64,000 bases of DNA from positions 1,178,001-1,242,000 of the forward strand of contig CAVQQQ010000002.1 of NCBI GenBank assembly GCA_963715025.1. The letters are read 5' to 3'. Positions 16,381-25,588 of this stretch are shown piece by piece. The notes under the pieces were generated by a model. The model searched no databases and had not been told where the DNA came from. It saw nothing but the letters and a program-made list of their open reading frames with translations. The position numbers were made by a program, and so were the translations under genes. Every line of letters begins with the position of its first letter. The stretch's first letter is position 1. This DNA is from DASSJT01 sp963715025 (GTDB lineage: Bacteria > Actinomycetota > Actinomycetes > Actinomycetales > Dermatophilaceae).

Positions 16381-19300
16381 GTGGCAGGCTTGGACCAGAT
16401 GACCAGCCAGCAGCACTCCGATGGTCGCGACGTTCTCGACCGCTTCTCCCCCGCCACCGCGGCGTGGTTCCGGGGAAGTTTCAGCGCGCCCACGACCGCC
16501 CAGGTCGGGGCTTGGGACGCGATCAGCTCCGGCAGCCACGCCCTGGTGGTCGCCCCGACCGGCTCTGGCAAGACCCTCTCCGCATTTCTCTGGGCCCTCA
16601 ACCGGCTGGCCAGCGAGCCCCCGCCCGAGGAGCGTCTCAAGCGATGCCGGGTGCTCTACGTCTCACCGATGAAGGCCCTCGCCGTCGATGTCGAGCGCAA
16701 CCTCCGCTCCCCTCTCGTCGGCATCGGCCACGCAGCCCGACGGCTCGGCCTGCCGGTCCCCGACATCACGGTTTCGGTCCGCTCCGGCGACACGCCCGCC
16801 AGCGAGCGCCGCACCTTCGCCCGCACACCCACCGACGTGCTGATCACGACGCCTGAGTCGCTGTTCCTCATGCTCACCTCCGCGGCCCGGGAGGCACTGG
16901 CCGGGGTCGAAACCGTCATCGTCGACGAGGTCCACGCCGTCGCGGGCACCAAGCGTGGCGCCCACCTGACCCTCAGCCTCGAGCGACTCGACGCGCTGCT
17001 GGAGCGGCCGGCGCAGCGGATCGGCCTCTCGGCCACCGTCGAGCCGGTCGACGAGGTCGCCCGATTCCTCGCCGGAGGCCGGCCGGTGACCGTGGTGCGA
17101 CCACCGTCGAGCAAGGAGTGGGACCTCGACGTCGTCGTCCCCATCGCCGACATGTCCGCCCTCGGGGAGGTCGTCGAGGAAGACCTCAGCGGTCCAGCAG
17201 CCGGCCCGGAGCGACGCACCTCGATCTGGCCACACGTCGAAGAGCGCATCGTCGACCTCATCGCCGACCACCGGTCGACTCTCGTGTTCGCCAACTCCCG
17301 CCGCCTCGCCGAGCGCCTCACGGCCCGGCTCAACGAGATCTGGCAGGACCGGCTGGACCAGGCAGCCGACCAGGCGCCACCGCCCGACCCGGCCGGCCGG
17401 CATACCCCCTCCCGCACGCCTGCCGAGCTCATGGCGCAGTCCGGCGCCAGCCGCGGCGTCCCCCCGGTGCTTGCCCGAGCGCATCATGGCTCGGTCAGCA
17501 AGGAGCAGCGCCAGCTCATCGAGGAGGATCTCAAGGCCGGACGGCTGCCCGCCGTCGTCGCGACCAGCAGCCTCGAGCTCGGCATCGACATGGGGGCTGT
17601 CGACCTGGTCGTGCAGGTCGAGTCCCCGCCCAGCGTCGCCAGCGGGCTCCAGCGGGTGGGCCGGGCCGGCCACCAGGTTGGCGCGGTGTCCCACGGCGTG
17701 CTGTTCCCCAAGTTCCGCGGCGACCTGGTGCAGACCGCCGTGGTCGTCGAGCGCATGCGAGCCGGGGCCATCGAGGCCCTGCGCGTGCCCGCCAACCCGG
17801 TCGACGTCCTGGCTCAGCAGGTGGTCGCGACCTGCGCGATGGATGCCTGGACGGTCGACGATCTCGAGCAGCTCGTGCGCCGAGCGGCGCCCTTCGCCTC
17901 CCTGCCGCGGTCGATCCTGGAGTCGGTGCTCGACATGCTGTCCGGCCGCTACCCGAGCGACGAGTTCGCCGAGCTGCGGCCCCGTATCGTCTGGGACCGC
18001 GTGACCGGGGTGGTCAGCGGCCGGCCGGGTGCCCAGCGGCTCGCGGTCACGAGCGGGGGCACGATTCCCGACCGGGGGCTGTATGCCGTGTTCCTGGCTT
18101 CCAGCGAGGGCGCCGGTCGGCGGGTCGGGGAGCTCGACGAGGAGATGGTCTACGAGTCCCGGGTCGGCGACGTGTTCACGCTGGGCACCTCCACCTGGCG
18201 CATCGAGGACATCACTCACGACCGGGTCCTGGTGACACCTGCGCCCGGGCTGCCCGGCCGTCTGCCGTTCTGGAAGGGCGACCAGCTGGGTCGGCCGGCC
18301 GAGCTCGGGCGGGCGGTTGGGGCCTTCGTGCGGGAGGTGGTCGGACTGCCCGCGGCGAAGGCGCGCGCGCGGGTCGCGACCTCCGGACTCGACGAGTGGG
18401 CTGCCGACAACCTGATCGCCTACCTGGAAGAGCAACGCGAGGCGACCCGCCATGTCCCCGACGACCGCACCATCGTCGTCGAGCGGTTCCGCGACGAGAT
18501 CGGCGACTGGCGCGTGGCGGTGCACTCTCCCTTCGGCGGGCAGGTCCACGCGCCCTGGGCACTGTGCGTGTCGGCGCGCATGCGCGAGCGGTTCGGGGTC
18601 GACGTCCAGGCCATGCACGGCGACGACGGCATCGTCTTCCGGCTGCCCGATGTCGAGTTCGAAGGCGACGCCCGCAGCGGCCTTTCGGTGGGCGCCGAGC
18701 TGCTGGAGCTGGTGCGCCTTGACCCCGACGAGGTGCACGACCTCGTCACGGCGGAGATCGGCGGGTCGGCGCTGTTCGCCGCGCGGTTCCGCGAGTGCGC
18801 CTCCCGGGCTCTGTTGCTGCCGCGCCGGCGTCCCGACCGCCGACAGCCCTTGTGGCAGCAGCGGCAGCGAGCCGCCCAGCTGCTCGAGGTCGCTAGCCAG
18901 TACGCCTCGTTCCCGATCGTGCTGGAGACCGTGCGCGAGTGCGTCCAGGACGTGTTCGACGTACCGGGCCTCACCGACCTCATGCGCTTGATCGCCTCGC
19001 GCGCCGTGACGATGGTCGACGTCGAGACCGCACAGCCGTCGCCGTTCGCCCGTTCGCTCCTCTTCGGCTACGTCGCCCAGTTCCTCTACGAGGGCGACTC
19101 GCCGCTGGCCGAGAAGCGCGCGGCAGCGCTGTCCCTTGACCCAACCCTGCTCGCCGAGCTGCTCGGTCGCGGCGAGGGGCTGTCGCTGCGCGACCTGCTC
19201 GATGCCGACCAGGTCGCACGCACCGAGGGCGAGCTCCAGCGCCTCACTCCGGAGCGCGCCTGCCGCGATGCCGAGGACGTCGCCGACCTGGTGCGGGTGC

Positions 19301-21153
19301 TCGGGCCGCTGCCGCTGGCGGAGGTGGTCCGCCGGTGCGGCGAGGTCGAGCGCAACGTCGTCGGCGGCTGGCTGGTCGACCTCGAGGGGGCCCGCCGGCT
19401 GATCCGGGTCCGAGTCGCCGGCGAAGAGCGCTGGGCGGCCATCGAAGACGCCGGGCGCCTCCGCGACGCGCTGGGCGCCTCGCTGCCGGTTGGCGTGCCC
19501 CAGGCGTTCCTCGAGCCGGTCCCAGATCCGCTGGGCGACCTGGTCGCACGCTACGCCCGCACGCATGGTCCGTTCTCGGTCCACGCCGTTGCGGCCTGGT
19601 GGGGCGTCGGCCCGGCGGTCGCGCTCGACGCACTGCGGCGACTGGTCGGAACCGGCCGGCTGGTCGAAGGCGAGCTGTTACCGCTGGACGCCGGTGGCGG
19701 CGCGCATGGCCTCGACTACTGCGACGCCGAGGTGCTCCGCATGCTGAGGCGCCGGTCATTGGCCGCGCTGCGGGCGGAGGTGGAGCCGGTGGCGGCCGTC
19801 GAACTGGCCCGCTTCCTGCCAGCCTGGCAGTCGGTCGGCGGCCGGCTGAGGGGACGCGAGGGGCTCGTCCGCGTCGTGGAGCAGCTGGCGGGAGCCGCCC
19901 TCCCAGCCAGCGCCCTCGAAAGCCTGGTGCTGCCCTCGCGCATCGTCGACTATTCGTCGTCTCTCCTCGACGAGCTCACCAGCACGGGCGAGGTCCTCTG
20001 GCGCGGCCACGGCTCCCTGCCCGGAGACGACGGGTGGGTGTCGCTCCACCTCGCCGACAGTGCCCACCTGACCCTGAGCCCGCCCGACAGCGAGCCGCTG
20101 ACCGATGCCCAGCGGCGGGTCTTGGAGGCCCTGTCGGCCGGCGGTGCCTACTTCTTCCGCACGCTCTCGGACGCTGTCCACAACACCGACGACGAGGCCC
20201 TGTTGGCCGACCTCTGGCAGCTGGTCTGGGCAGGGCACCTGACCAACGACACGATCGCCCCGCTGCGCGCCCTGCTGTCGGGCGGGCGCACGGCCCACCG
20301 CAGGTCGGTCACCTCTCCCCGCTCGATGCGCTATCGCGGTCGGCGAGGATCGCTCGGCACCCTCTCCGGCCAGCGCGGCGCGGGTCGACCAGCAATGCCC
20401 TCCCGCACGGGTCCCCCGAGTGGCTCGGGCCGCTGGGCCCTGCTGCCCCAGTCCGAGCTCGATCCCACGGTCCGCGCCTACGCGACCGCAGAGGTGCTTC
20501 TCGACCGCTACGGAGTCCTCACCCGCGGCTCGGTGGGCGCCGAGGCAGTCGAGGGAGGCTTCGCCGCTGTCTATCGCGTGCTGGCGGCGGCCGAGGAGTC
20601 GGGTCGGGTTCGCCGGGGCTACTTCGTGGAGTCGCTGGGAGCCTCGCAGTTCGCCACGACTGGCGCAGTCGACCGGCTGCGGGCCGGTGCCCGGCCGGTC
20701 GGCGACGACGGGGCGGGCCGGCGGGGAGCTTCGGCGCTGGTCCTGGCCGCGACTGATCCCGCCAACGCCTACGGCGCGGCGCTCCCGTGGCCCGAGCGGC
20801 CCGGGCTCGACGACGAGTCGCTTACCCGGGGCAATGACGATGCGCCGCAGGGCGGGCGACGAGGCCATCAGCCCGCTCGCAAGGCTGGGGCCCTGGTCGT
20901 GCTCGTCGACGGAGACCTGGTCCTGTACGTCGAGCGGGGAGGCAAGACGCTGCTGTCATGGACCGACGACGACCTCAGCCTCCAGAGCGCCGCCGATGCG
21001 CTCGCGCTTGCGGTCCGTGAGGGAGCCCTTGGCAGACTGACCGTCGAGAAGGCCGACGGCGACCGCGTGCTCAGCTCCGGCCACCCGCTGGCCAAGGCAC
21101 TCTCGGCCGCAGGCTTCCATGCGACACCCCGCGGTCTGCGGCTTCGGCGTTAG
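16381..21153 (+). CDS. lhr: Lhr-type large ATP-dependent helicase
   Basis: This 1590-residue superfamily 2 helicase is of the long actinobacterial Lhr type. The core carries Walker A APTGSGKT (residues 59-66), DEVH (about 181-184), SATVEPVDEVARFL, RAHHGSVSKEQR and motif VI SGLQRVGRAGHQ. A winged-helix plus Lhr-core domain and the long Lhr-CTD follow to the C-terminus. In mycobacteria Lhr unwinds RNA:DNA hybrids and is DNA-damage induced. GTG 16381 has GGAGGG close upstream; ATG 16399 is an alternative. It is followed 8 nt later by a Nei-type glycosylase, a common repair pairing in Actinobacteria. Confidence 0.95.
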   Translation: MAGLDQMTSQQHSDGRDVLDRFSPATAAWFRGSFSAPTTAQVGAWDAISSGSHALVVAPTGSGKTLSAFLWALNRLASEPPPEERLKRCRVLYVSPMKALAVDVERNLRSPLVGIGHAARRLGLPVPDITVSVRSGDTPASERRTFARTPTDVLITTPESLFLMLTSAAREALAGVETVIVDEVHAVAGTKRGAHLTLSLERLDALLERPAQRIGLSATVEPVDEVARFLAGGRPVTVVRPPSSKEWDLDVVVPIADMSALGEVVEEDLSGPAAGPERRTSIWPHVEERIVDLIADHRSTLVFANSRRLAERLTARLNEIWQDRLDQAADQAPPPDPAGRHTPSRTPAELMAQSGASRGVPPVLARAHHGSVSKEQRQLIEEDLKAGRLPAVVATSSLELGIDMGAVDLVVQVESPPSVASGLQRVGRAGHQVGAVSHGVLFPKFRGDLVQTAVVVERMRAGAIEALRVPANPVDVLAQQVVATCAMDAWTVDDLEQLVRRAAPFASLPRSILESVLDMLSGRYPSDEFAELRPRIVWDRVTGVVSGRPGAQRLAVTSGGTIPDRGLYAVFLASSEGAGRRVGELDEEMVYESRVGDVFTLGTSTWRIEDITHDRVLVTPAPGLPGRLPFWKGDQLGRPAELGRAVGAFVREVVGLPAAKARARVATSGLDEWAADNLIAYLEEQREATRHVPDDRTIVVERFRDEIGDWRVAVHSPFGGQVHAPWALCVSARMRERFGVDVQAMHGDDGIVFRLPDVEFEGDARSGLSVGAELLELVRLDPDEVHDLVTAEIGGSALFAARFRECASRALLLPRRRPDRRQPLWQQRQRAAQLLEVASQYASFPIVLETVRECVQDVFDVPGLTDLMRLIASRAVTMVDVETAQPSPFARSLLFGYVAQFLYEGDSPLAEKRAAALSLDPTLLAELLGRGEGLSLRDLLDADQVARTEGELQRLTPERACRDAEDVADLVRVLGPLPLAEVVRRCGEVERNVVGGWLVDLEGARRLIRVRVAGEERWAAIEDAGRLRDALGASLPVGVPQAFLEPVPDPLGDLVARYARTHGPFSVHAVAAWWGVGPAVALDALRRLVGTGRLVEGELLPLDAGGGAHGLDYCDAEVLRMLRRRSLAALRAEVEPVAAVELARFLPAWQSVGGRLRGREGLVRVVEQLAGAALPASALESLVLPSRIVDYSSSLLDELTSTGEVLWRGHGSLPGDDGWVSLHLADSAHLTLSPPDSEPLTDAQRRVLEALSAGGAYFFRTLSDAVHNTDDEALLADLWQLVWAGHLTNDTIAPLRALLSGGRTAHRRSVTSPRSMRYRGRRGSLGTLSGQRGAGRPAMPSRTGPPSGSGRWALLPQSELDPTVRAYATAEVLLDRYGVLTRGSVGAEAVEGGFAAVYRVLAAAEESGRVRRGYFVESLGASQFATTGAVDRLRAGARPVGDDGAGRRGASALVLAATDPANAYGAALPWPERPGLDDESLTRGNDDAPQGGRRGHQPARKAGALVVLVDGDLVLYVERGGKTLLSWTDDDLSLQSAADALALAVREGALGRLTVEKADGDRVLSSGHPLAKALSAAGFHATPRGLRLRR

Positions 21154-21161
21154 GCATCGAC

Positions 21162-22019
21162 GTGCCCGAGGGAGACACCGTGTGGCGCACCGCCCATCGT
21201 CTCAACGCGGCGCTCGCGGGGGAGCCCCTGACCATGGCCGACCTGCGGTGGCCGACGCTCGCGACCGCCGAGCTCTCGGGTGACACCACCCTCGAGGTTG
21301 TCAGCCGTGGCAAGCACATCCTCCAGCGCCTCTCCTCGGGGCTGACCCTCCATTCGCACCTGCGAAAGGAGGGTCAATGGCGCGTCGAGCGCACCGAAGA
21401 CTTGGCACCACGGCACCTCGCCCACCCCGACCTGAGGGCCGCAGTCGGCACCCAGCGCTGGACCGCGCTGGGGATGCGTCTGGGAATGCTCGACCTTCTG
21501 CCGACCGCCGGTGAGCGCGACGTCATCGGCCACCTCGGGCCTGATCTGCTCGGGCCGGACTGGGACGCGGAGACTGCGGTGGCCAACCTGGCGCAGGCCG
21601 ATGCCCCCATTGGCGCCGCGGTACTCGACCAGACCAACCTCGCGGGAATCGGCACGCTGTGGGCGGCAGAGGTGCTCTTCCTTGAGCGGGTCAGTCCATG
21701 GCAGCGCACCTCCGAGCTCGACGAGGGCCGCATCGCGGCCATCGTCGCGCGGGCCCACACGCTCATGGATGCGGCACGCCACCACGCCATGCAGGCACCC
21801 ACCGGGATCCGGCGCAAGGGCGAGACCACCTTTGTGCATGGCAGGTCGGGCCGCCCCTGCCGGCGTTGCGGCACGATCATCCGGGTAGCGCAGGTCGGGC
21901 CCCCGCTGCGCCAGCGCGCGATCTTCTACTGCCCGGCGTGCCAGGGTGGACTCGCCCCCGGCGGTCACGAGCTCCCGCGGCGTCCGCTGCGTCGTGTCGG
22001 TAGGTCTCCATTTGGATGA
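21162..22019 (+). CDS. nei: Fpg/Nei family DNA glycosylase (endonuclease VIII type)
   Basis: This 285-residue bifunctional glycosylase/AP lyase excises oxidised bases. The mature N-terminus PEGDTVWRTAHRL supplies catalytic Pro2 and Glu3 after removal of the GTG-coded Met. The H2TH segment LDQTNLAGIGTLWAAEVLF and the zinc finger C233-X2-C236-X20-C257-X2-C260 are present. It begins 8 nt after lhr and is surely cotranscribed. PEGDTV with Nei-like spacing favours Nei over Fpg (which has PELPEV). Confidence 0.92.
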   Translation: MPEGDTVWRTAHRLNAALAGEPLTMADLRWPTLATAELSGDTTLEVVSRGKHILQRLSSGLTLHSHLRKEGQWRVERTEDLAPRHLAHPDLRAAVGTQRWTALGMRLGMLDLLPTAGERDVIGHLGPDLLGPDWDAETAVANLAQADAPIGAAVLDQTNLAGIGTLWAAEVLFLERVSPWQRTSELDEGRIAAIVARAHTLMDAARHHAMQAPTGIRRKGETTFVHGRSGRPCRRCGTIIRVAQVGPPLRQRAIFYCPACQGGLAPGGHELPRRPLRRVGRSPFG

Positions 22020-22082
22020 GCTGGCGACCCGCCGGGGGCAACCAACCCGGGTCGGCGCTGTAGCCAGCGTCATACTGCCGAT

Positions 22083-22415
22083 ATGGCGTACGACGTCGAG
22101 CTTGCCAACCGAATCCGGGAACTCGTCCACAGCGAACCAGGCTTGAGCGAGAAGCGCATGTTCGGAGGGCTCGCCTTCCTGGTTAACGGAAATATGGCGG
22201 TCAGCGCCAGCAGCCAGGGCGGCCTCTTGTTGCGCATCGATCCGGGCCAGGCCGAATCCTTGGTCGATGAGCAGCACGCGCGCCGTTTCGAGATGCGGGG
22301 CCGAGAGATGGACGGTTGGCTGCGCGTGGACGCGGAGGCGCTCGAGACGGATGACGACCTGCGGCGCTGGGTGACCCACGGCCTCACTTACGCGCGATCG
22401 CTCGCACCCAAGTAG
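22083..22415 (+). CDS. TfoX N-terminal domain protein
   Basis: The 110-residue protein consists of only the TfoX_N domain: EKRMFGGLAFLVNGNMAVSAS, then LLLRIDPGQAESLVDEQHARRFEMRGREMDGWLRVD. In gammaproteobacteria full TfoX/Sxy controls competence, but stand-alone TfoX_N proteins are widespread with no assigned role, so that function should not be transferred. CATACT lies 6 nt before the ATG and no SD is visible, so the start is probably leaderless. Confidence 0.85.
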   Translation: MAYDVELANRIRELVHSEPGLSEKRMFGGLAFLVNGNMAVSASSQGGLLLRIDPGQAESLVDEQHARRFEMRGREMDGWLRVDAEALETDDDLRRWVTHGLTYARSLAPK

Positions 22416-22459
22416 TCGGTTCGTACGCGGACAGGGGCCAATGTGCCGGCGTCGGCAGG

Positions 22460-22759
22460 TCAGGCGGCAGAGGCAGAGACGACCTGGGCGGCCGGGACCG
22501 GCAGGGCCACCGGTGGGGACACGGCCTCCGACTCGGCGATCCGCTCGGAGACATGTCCCATGACCTCCGAGAGCGGCACCTTGAGCGCAGCGCAGATCGA
22601 CCCCAGGAGCTCGGAGGAGGCTTCCTTCTCGCCGCGCTCGACCTCACTCAGGTAGCCGAGCGAGACAGCAGCCGCAGAGGAAACCTCGCGCAGAGTCCGC
22701 CCTTGCGACTGGCGCTCCTCACGGAGGACATCGCCGAGCTCGCGTCGGAGCAGGATCAT
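22460..22759 (-). CDS. clgR: XRE-family regulator ClgR (Clp protease gene regulator)
   Basis: The 99-residue helix-turn-helix protein starts MILLRRELGDVLREERQSQG, almost the textbook ClgR N-terminus. It continues RTLREVSSAAAVSLGYLSEVERGEKEASSELL (HTH, about residues 21-52). ATG 22759 is chosen for the strong SD AAGGAGG just upstream; a longer frame to 22828 lacks homology. ClgR activates clp protease and chaperone genes. In family members the short C-terminus is a proteolysis signal; here the protein ends VVSASAA, and the Ala-Ala end fits such a degron. Gene order with cinA and pgsA matches other Actinobacteria. Confidence 0.92.
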   Translation of the reverse strand: MILLRRELGDVLREERQSQGRTLREVSSAAAVSLGYLSEVERGEKEASSELLGSICAALKVPLSEVMGHVSERIAESEAVSPPVALPVPAAQVVSASAA

Positions 22760-22922
22760 GAGGCCTCCTTCTGCGCTGCGGACGGGATCACCGGCTGACC
22801 GGCCTGACACTGCCAACGGTACCCCCACTTCCCGACACTCCGCAGGGGAGGCCGCCGCAGGTCACACCGCCGCGACCGGCCACCGAGGGCACTCCTGATC
22901 ATCGCCCGGTGCAACAGCCGTG
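22760..22922. other. Intergenic region upstream of clgR
   Basis: These 163 bases hold the clgR promoter and the tail side of cinA. No convincing -10, repeat or small gene was seen. Confidence 0.4.
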
Positions 22923-23438
22923 TCACGCGGATTCTTCCGGCACGAACGCCGGAGGGCCCTCGATGACCGCGCCCAACAGGGCGAGTGCCTCGCGCACGGC
23001 GGAGTGCCGGATCTCATCGCGCCCGCCCTCGAGGTCCAACCGCTTCACCCGCTCGACCTTCCCCGCCACCACGGCGACGAACACCCTCCCGACCGGCTGG
23101 TCGTCTTGCTCCGTGGGCCCCGCCACCCCGGTCGTGGCCACACCCACGCTCGACTGGACCACCCGGCATACGCCCCGGGCCATCTGCAGCGCGACCTCGG
23201 CGTGAACGGCGCCCTCGTGCGCCAGCAGCCCGCCGTCGACCCCCAGCACCGACTCCTTGACCCCGGTGCTGTACGCCACTACTCCTCCTCGCACCACCGC
23301 CGAGGCGCCGGGGACGTCGGTGAGTGCCGCGCACAGCAGGCCTCCGGTGAGCGACTCGGCGCATCCGACGGTCGAGCGCACTTCGCCAAGCCGGGCGATC
23401 ACCGCCACCGCAGCCGGACTCGGCCCCCTCGCCGTCAC
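22923..23438 (-). CDS. CinA C-terminal family amidohydrolase (PncC-like)
   Basis: The 171-residue stand-alone CinA C-terminal domain is a nicotinamide-nucleotide deamidase that salvages NMN. The diagnostic stretches are VGCAESLTGGLLCAALTDVPGASAVVRGGVVAYSTGVK and ATTGVAGPTEQDDQPVGRVF. It lies 7 nt downstream of pgsA on the same strand, as in many Actinobacteria. The historical name 'competence-damage inducible' does not imply competence here. Confidence 0.9.
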   Translation of the reverse strand: MTARGPSPAAVAVIARLGEVRSTVGCAESLTGGLLCAALTDVPGASAVVRGGVVAYSTGVKESVLGVDGGLLAHEGAVHAEVALQMARGVCRVVQSSVGVATTGVAGPTEQDDQPVGRVFVAVVAGKVERVKRLDLEGGRDEIRHSAVREALALLGAVIEGPPAFVPEESA

Positions 23439-23445
23439 CGCCTGC

Positions 23446-24066
23446 TCACCGGCTTACCGCCCGATCAGCCGCGCGCCGGAGCGCGAGCGCTCGCCGCACG
23501 TAGTCGAAACCCGTCACGACGGTCACCACGACGGCCACCAGAAGGACCGCCCAGGCCAGTCCCTGCCAGAAGCCCGCGGCCCAAAAAGTCCACAGCGGCA
23601 GGATGTAGAGCAGCAGGGCGAGGCCTTGCAGCGCGGTCTTGAGCTTGCCGCCACGGCTCGCAGGGATCACGCCATGGGACATCACGAAGAACCGCAGGGC
23701 CGTCACCCCCCACTCGCGCACCAGGACCAGAATCGTCACCCACCACGGGATCTCCCCGAGGATGGACAGGCCCACCATCGCCATCCCGATGAGCGCCTTG
23801 TCGGCGATGGGGTCGGCCACCTTGCCGAAGTCGGTCACGAGGCCATGGCGGCGGGCGAGGTCGCCGTCGATCCGGTCGGTGACCATCGCAACGGCGAACG
23901 CACCGGCGGCCCAGTACCGCAGCGTGGGGTCCTGCCCGTCACCCGCCAGCAGGAGCCACCCGAACAGCGGCACCAGCATGATGCGCAGCACCGTCAGCGC
24001 GTTGGCGATGTTCCATGCGCTGGGGGCCGCCATGGCACCCGCTGCGGGGGTCTTGCCAGCGGTCAT
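23446..24066 (-). CDS. pgsA: CDP-diacylglycerol-glycerol-3-phosphate 3-phosphatidyltransferase
   Basis: The 206-residue membrane enzyme is of the CDP-alcohol phosphatidyltransferase family. The catalytic motif reads DRIDGDLARRHGLVTDFGKV followed by ADPIAD, giving D-G-x2-A-R-x8-G-x3-D-x3-D with all aspartates intact. It makes phosphatidylglycerophosphate from CDP-DAG. The start overlaps the rimO stop by ATGA, so expression is coupled. Confidence 0.92.
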   Translation of the reverse strand: MTAGKTPAAGAMAAPSAWNIANALTVLRIMLVPLFGWLLLAGDGQDPTLRYWAAGAFAVAMVTDRIDGDLARRHGLVTDFGKVADPIADKALIGMAMVGLSILGEIPWWVTILVLVREWGVTALRFFVMSHGVIPASRGGKLKTALQGLALLLYILPLWTFWAAGFWQGLAWAVLLVAVVVTVVTGFDYVRRALALRRAADRAVSR

Positions 24067-25547
24067 TCGGGCACCGCGACGAGGTCGATGCCCTCGCCGT
24101 CAACCACCCGGGCCGCGACGATGTCGCCCGGAGAGACGGGGCGCCCGACCCTGTCCAGAGCCAGGGTGGTCACGCCGTCGACGTCCGGCCCCTGGTGGGC
24201 CGCCCGGCCCACAGCCACGTCCGCCGCGACCACGCCCGCCGCGGCCTCGGTCGCCGGGACCGCGATCTCCGGGACCGCGATCTCCGCGACGTGGATCTCC
24301 TCGACCAGCACCTCGACGCGCTCGCCGACCCGCTCCTCGGCTCGCTGCGCGCTGAGCTGCTCGACGAGGGCGGTGAGCCGCTCGACCCGCTCGGCGACGA
24401 CGTGGGCGGGCACCTTGGCGTCGTAGCGCTCGGCGTCGGTGCCGTCCTCGTCGGAGTAGCCGAACACGCCCACGACGTCGAGTCCGGCCTGGGTCAGGAA
24501 CGACTCGAGCTCCGAAACGTCGTCCTCGGTCTCGCCCGGGAAGCCCACGATGACATTGCTGCGTATGCCGGCCAGCGGGCTTCGCGCCCGAACCTGTCCC
24601 AGCAGGTCGAGGAAGGGCGCCGTCCCGCCGAACCGCCGCATGCGTCGAAGGAGTGCGGGCGCGGCGTGTTGGAAGGAGATGTCGAAGTAGGGCACGACGC
24701 CTGGCGTCGCGGCCATCGCGTCGAGGAGTCCGGGGCGGATCTCGGCAGGCTGCAGATAGGACACCCGGACCCGCTCGATGCCGTCGACCGCCGCGAGCTC
24801 GGGGAGCAGCTTCTCGAGAAGGGCGAGGTCCCCCAGGTCCTTGCCGTAGGACGTGGAGTTCTCGCTGACGAGGAAGAGCTCCTTCACGCCGTGCTCGGCG
24901 AGCCATCGCGCCTCTGCCACCACCTCGGTCGGCCGCCGCGATACGAAGGCGCCCCGGAACATCGGGATGGCGCAGAAGGCGCAGCGCCGGTCACAGCCGC
25001 TGGCGATCTTGAGGGGTGCCCAGGGACGGGCATCGAGGCGGTGGCGCACCACACCCGACTGGGTGGGCGCCCAGCCATGACCGGGGAGGGCGACCGCTGC
25101 CGCACCCGCCTGTCGCTCAGTGGGCGATAGGGGCAGCAGCCGACGCCGGTCGCTGGGCATGTGGGGCAGCGGCTTGTGCCCGTCGAGCAGGCTGCGCAGG
25201 TGGGTCGACATGTCGGCATAGGAGTCGAATCCGAGCACCGCATCCGCCTCCGGAAGCTCGTCGGCGAGGGTCTTGCCATAGCGCTCGGCCAGGCAGCCCA
25301 CCGCGACGACCGCCCGGGTGCGCCCGTGCTCCTTGAGCTCAGCCGCCTCGAGAAGCGTGTCGATGGAGTCCTTCTTGGCCTGTTCGATGAAGCCACAGGT
25401 GTTGACAACCGCCACATCAGCATCAGCGGCGTCATCGACGAGCAGCCAGCCCTCGGCGGCGAGGCGCCCGGCCAGCTCCTCGGAGTCGACCTCGTTGCGC
25501 GTGCACCCCAGGGTCACCAGGGCCACGCTGCGCTGCGCCGTCGTCAT
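24063..25547 (-). CDS. rimO: Ribosomal protein S12 methylthiotransferase RimO
   Basis: The 494-residue radical-SAM enzyme methylthiolates the S12 aspartate. VALVTLGCTRNEVDSE and VVNTCGFIEQAKKDSID hold auxiliary-cluster cysteines; CDRRCAFCAIP is the radical-SAM CxxxCxxC. SENSTSYGKDL and FDISFQHAAPALLRRMRR are RimO-specific. The C-terminal TRAM domain is interrupted by an Ala/Val-rich insertion containing a short tandem repeat (IAVPE twice, near 24255-24295). ATG 25547 follows TAGAGT by 7 nt, so it is probably leaderless. An earlier GTG at 25556 would fall inside that -10. Confidence 0.95.
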   Translation of the reverse strand: MTTAQRSVALVTLGCTRNEVDSEELAGRLAAEGWLLVDDAADADVAVVNTCGFIEQAKKDSIDTLLEAAELKEHGRTRAVVAVGCLAERYGKTLADELPEADAVLGFDSYADMSTHLRSLLDGHKPLPHMPSDRRRLLPLSPTERQAGAAAVALPGHGWAPTQSGVVRHRLDARPWAPLKIASGCDRRCAFCAIPMFRGAFVSRRPTEVVAEARWLAEHGVKELFLVSENSTSYGKDLGDLALLEKLLPELAAVDGIERVRVSYLQPAEIRPGLLDAMAATPGVVPYFDISFQHAAPALLRRMRRFGGTAPFLDLLGQVRARSPLAGIRSNVIVGFPGETEDDVSELESFLTQAGLDVVGVFGYSDEDGTDAERYDAKVPAHVVAERVERLTALVEQLSAQRAEERVGERVEVLVEEIHVAEIAVPEIAVPATEAAAGVVAADVAVGRAAHQGPDVDGVTTLALDRVGRPVSPGDIVAARVVDGEGIDLVAVPE

Positions 25548-25588
25548 GCGCACCACTCTAGATGGGGGCCGTCGCTACAGTTCCGGCC

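Noticed and set aside
16663..19584. 973-residue open frame antisense to lhr
   Set aside because: It is a shadow of the lhr frame in GC-rich DNA, with no domain-like sequence; lhr on the plus strand is full length.
22083..23438. Competence machinery (TfoX and CinA together near a candidate uptake motif)
   Set aside because: TfoX_N and CinA C-terminal proteins are widespread without competence roles, and no DNA-uptake (com) genes are present in the window.
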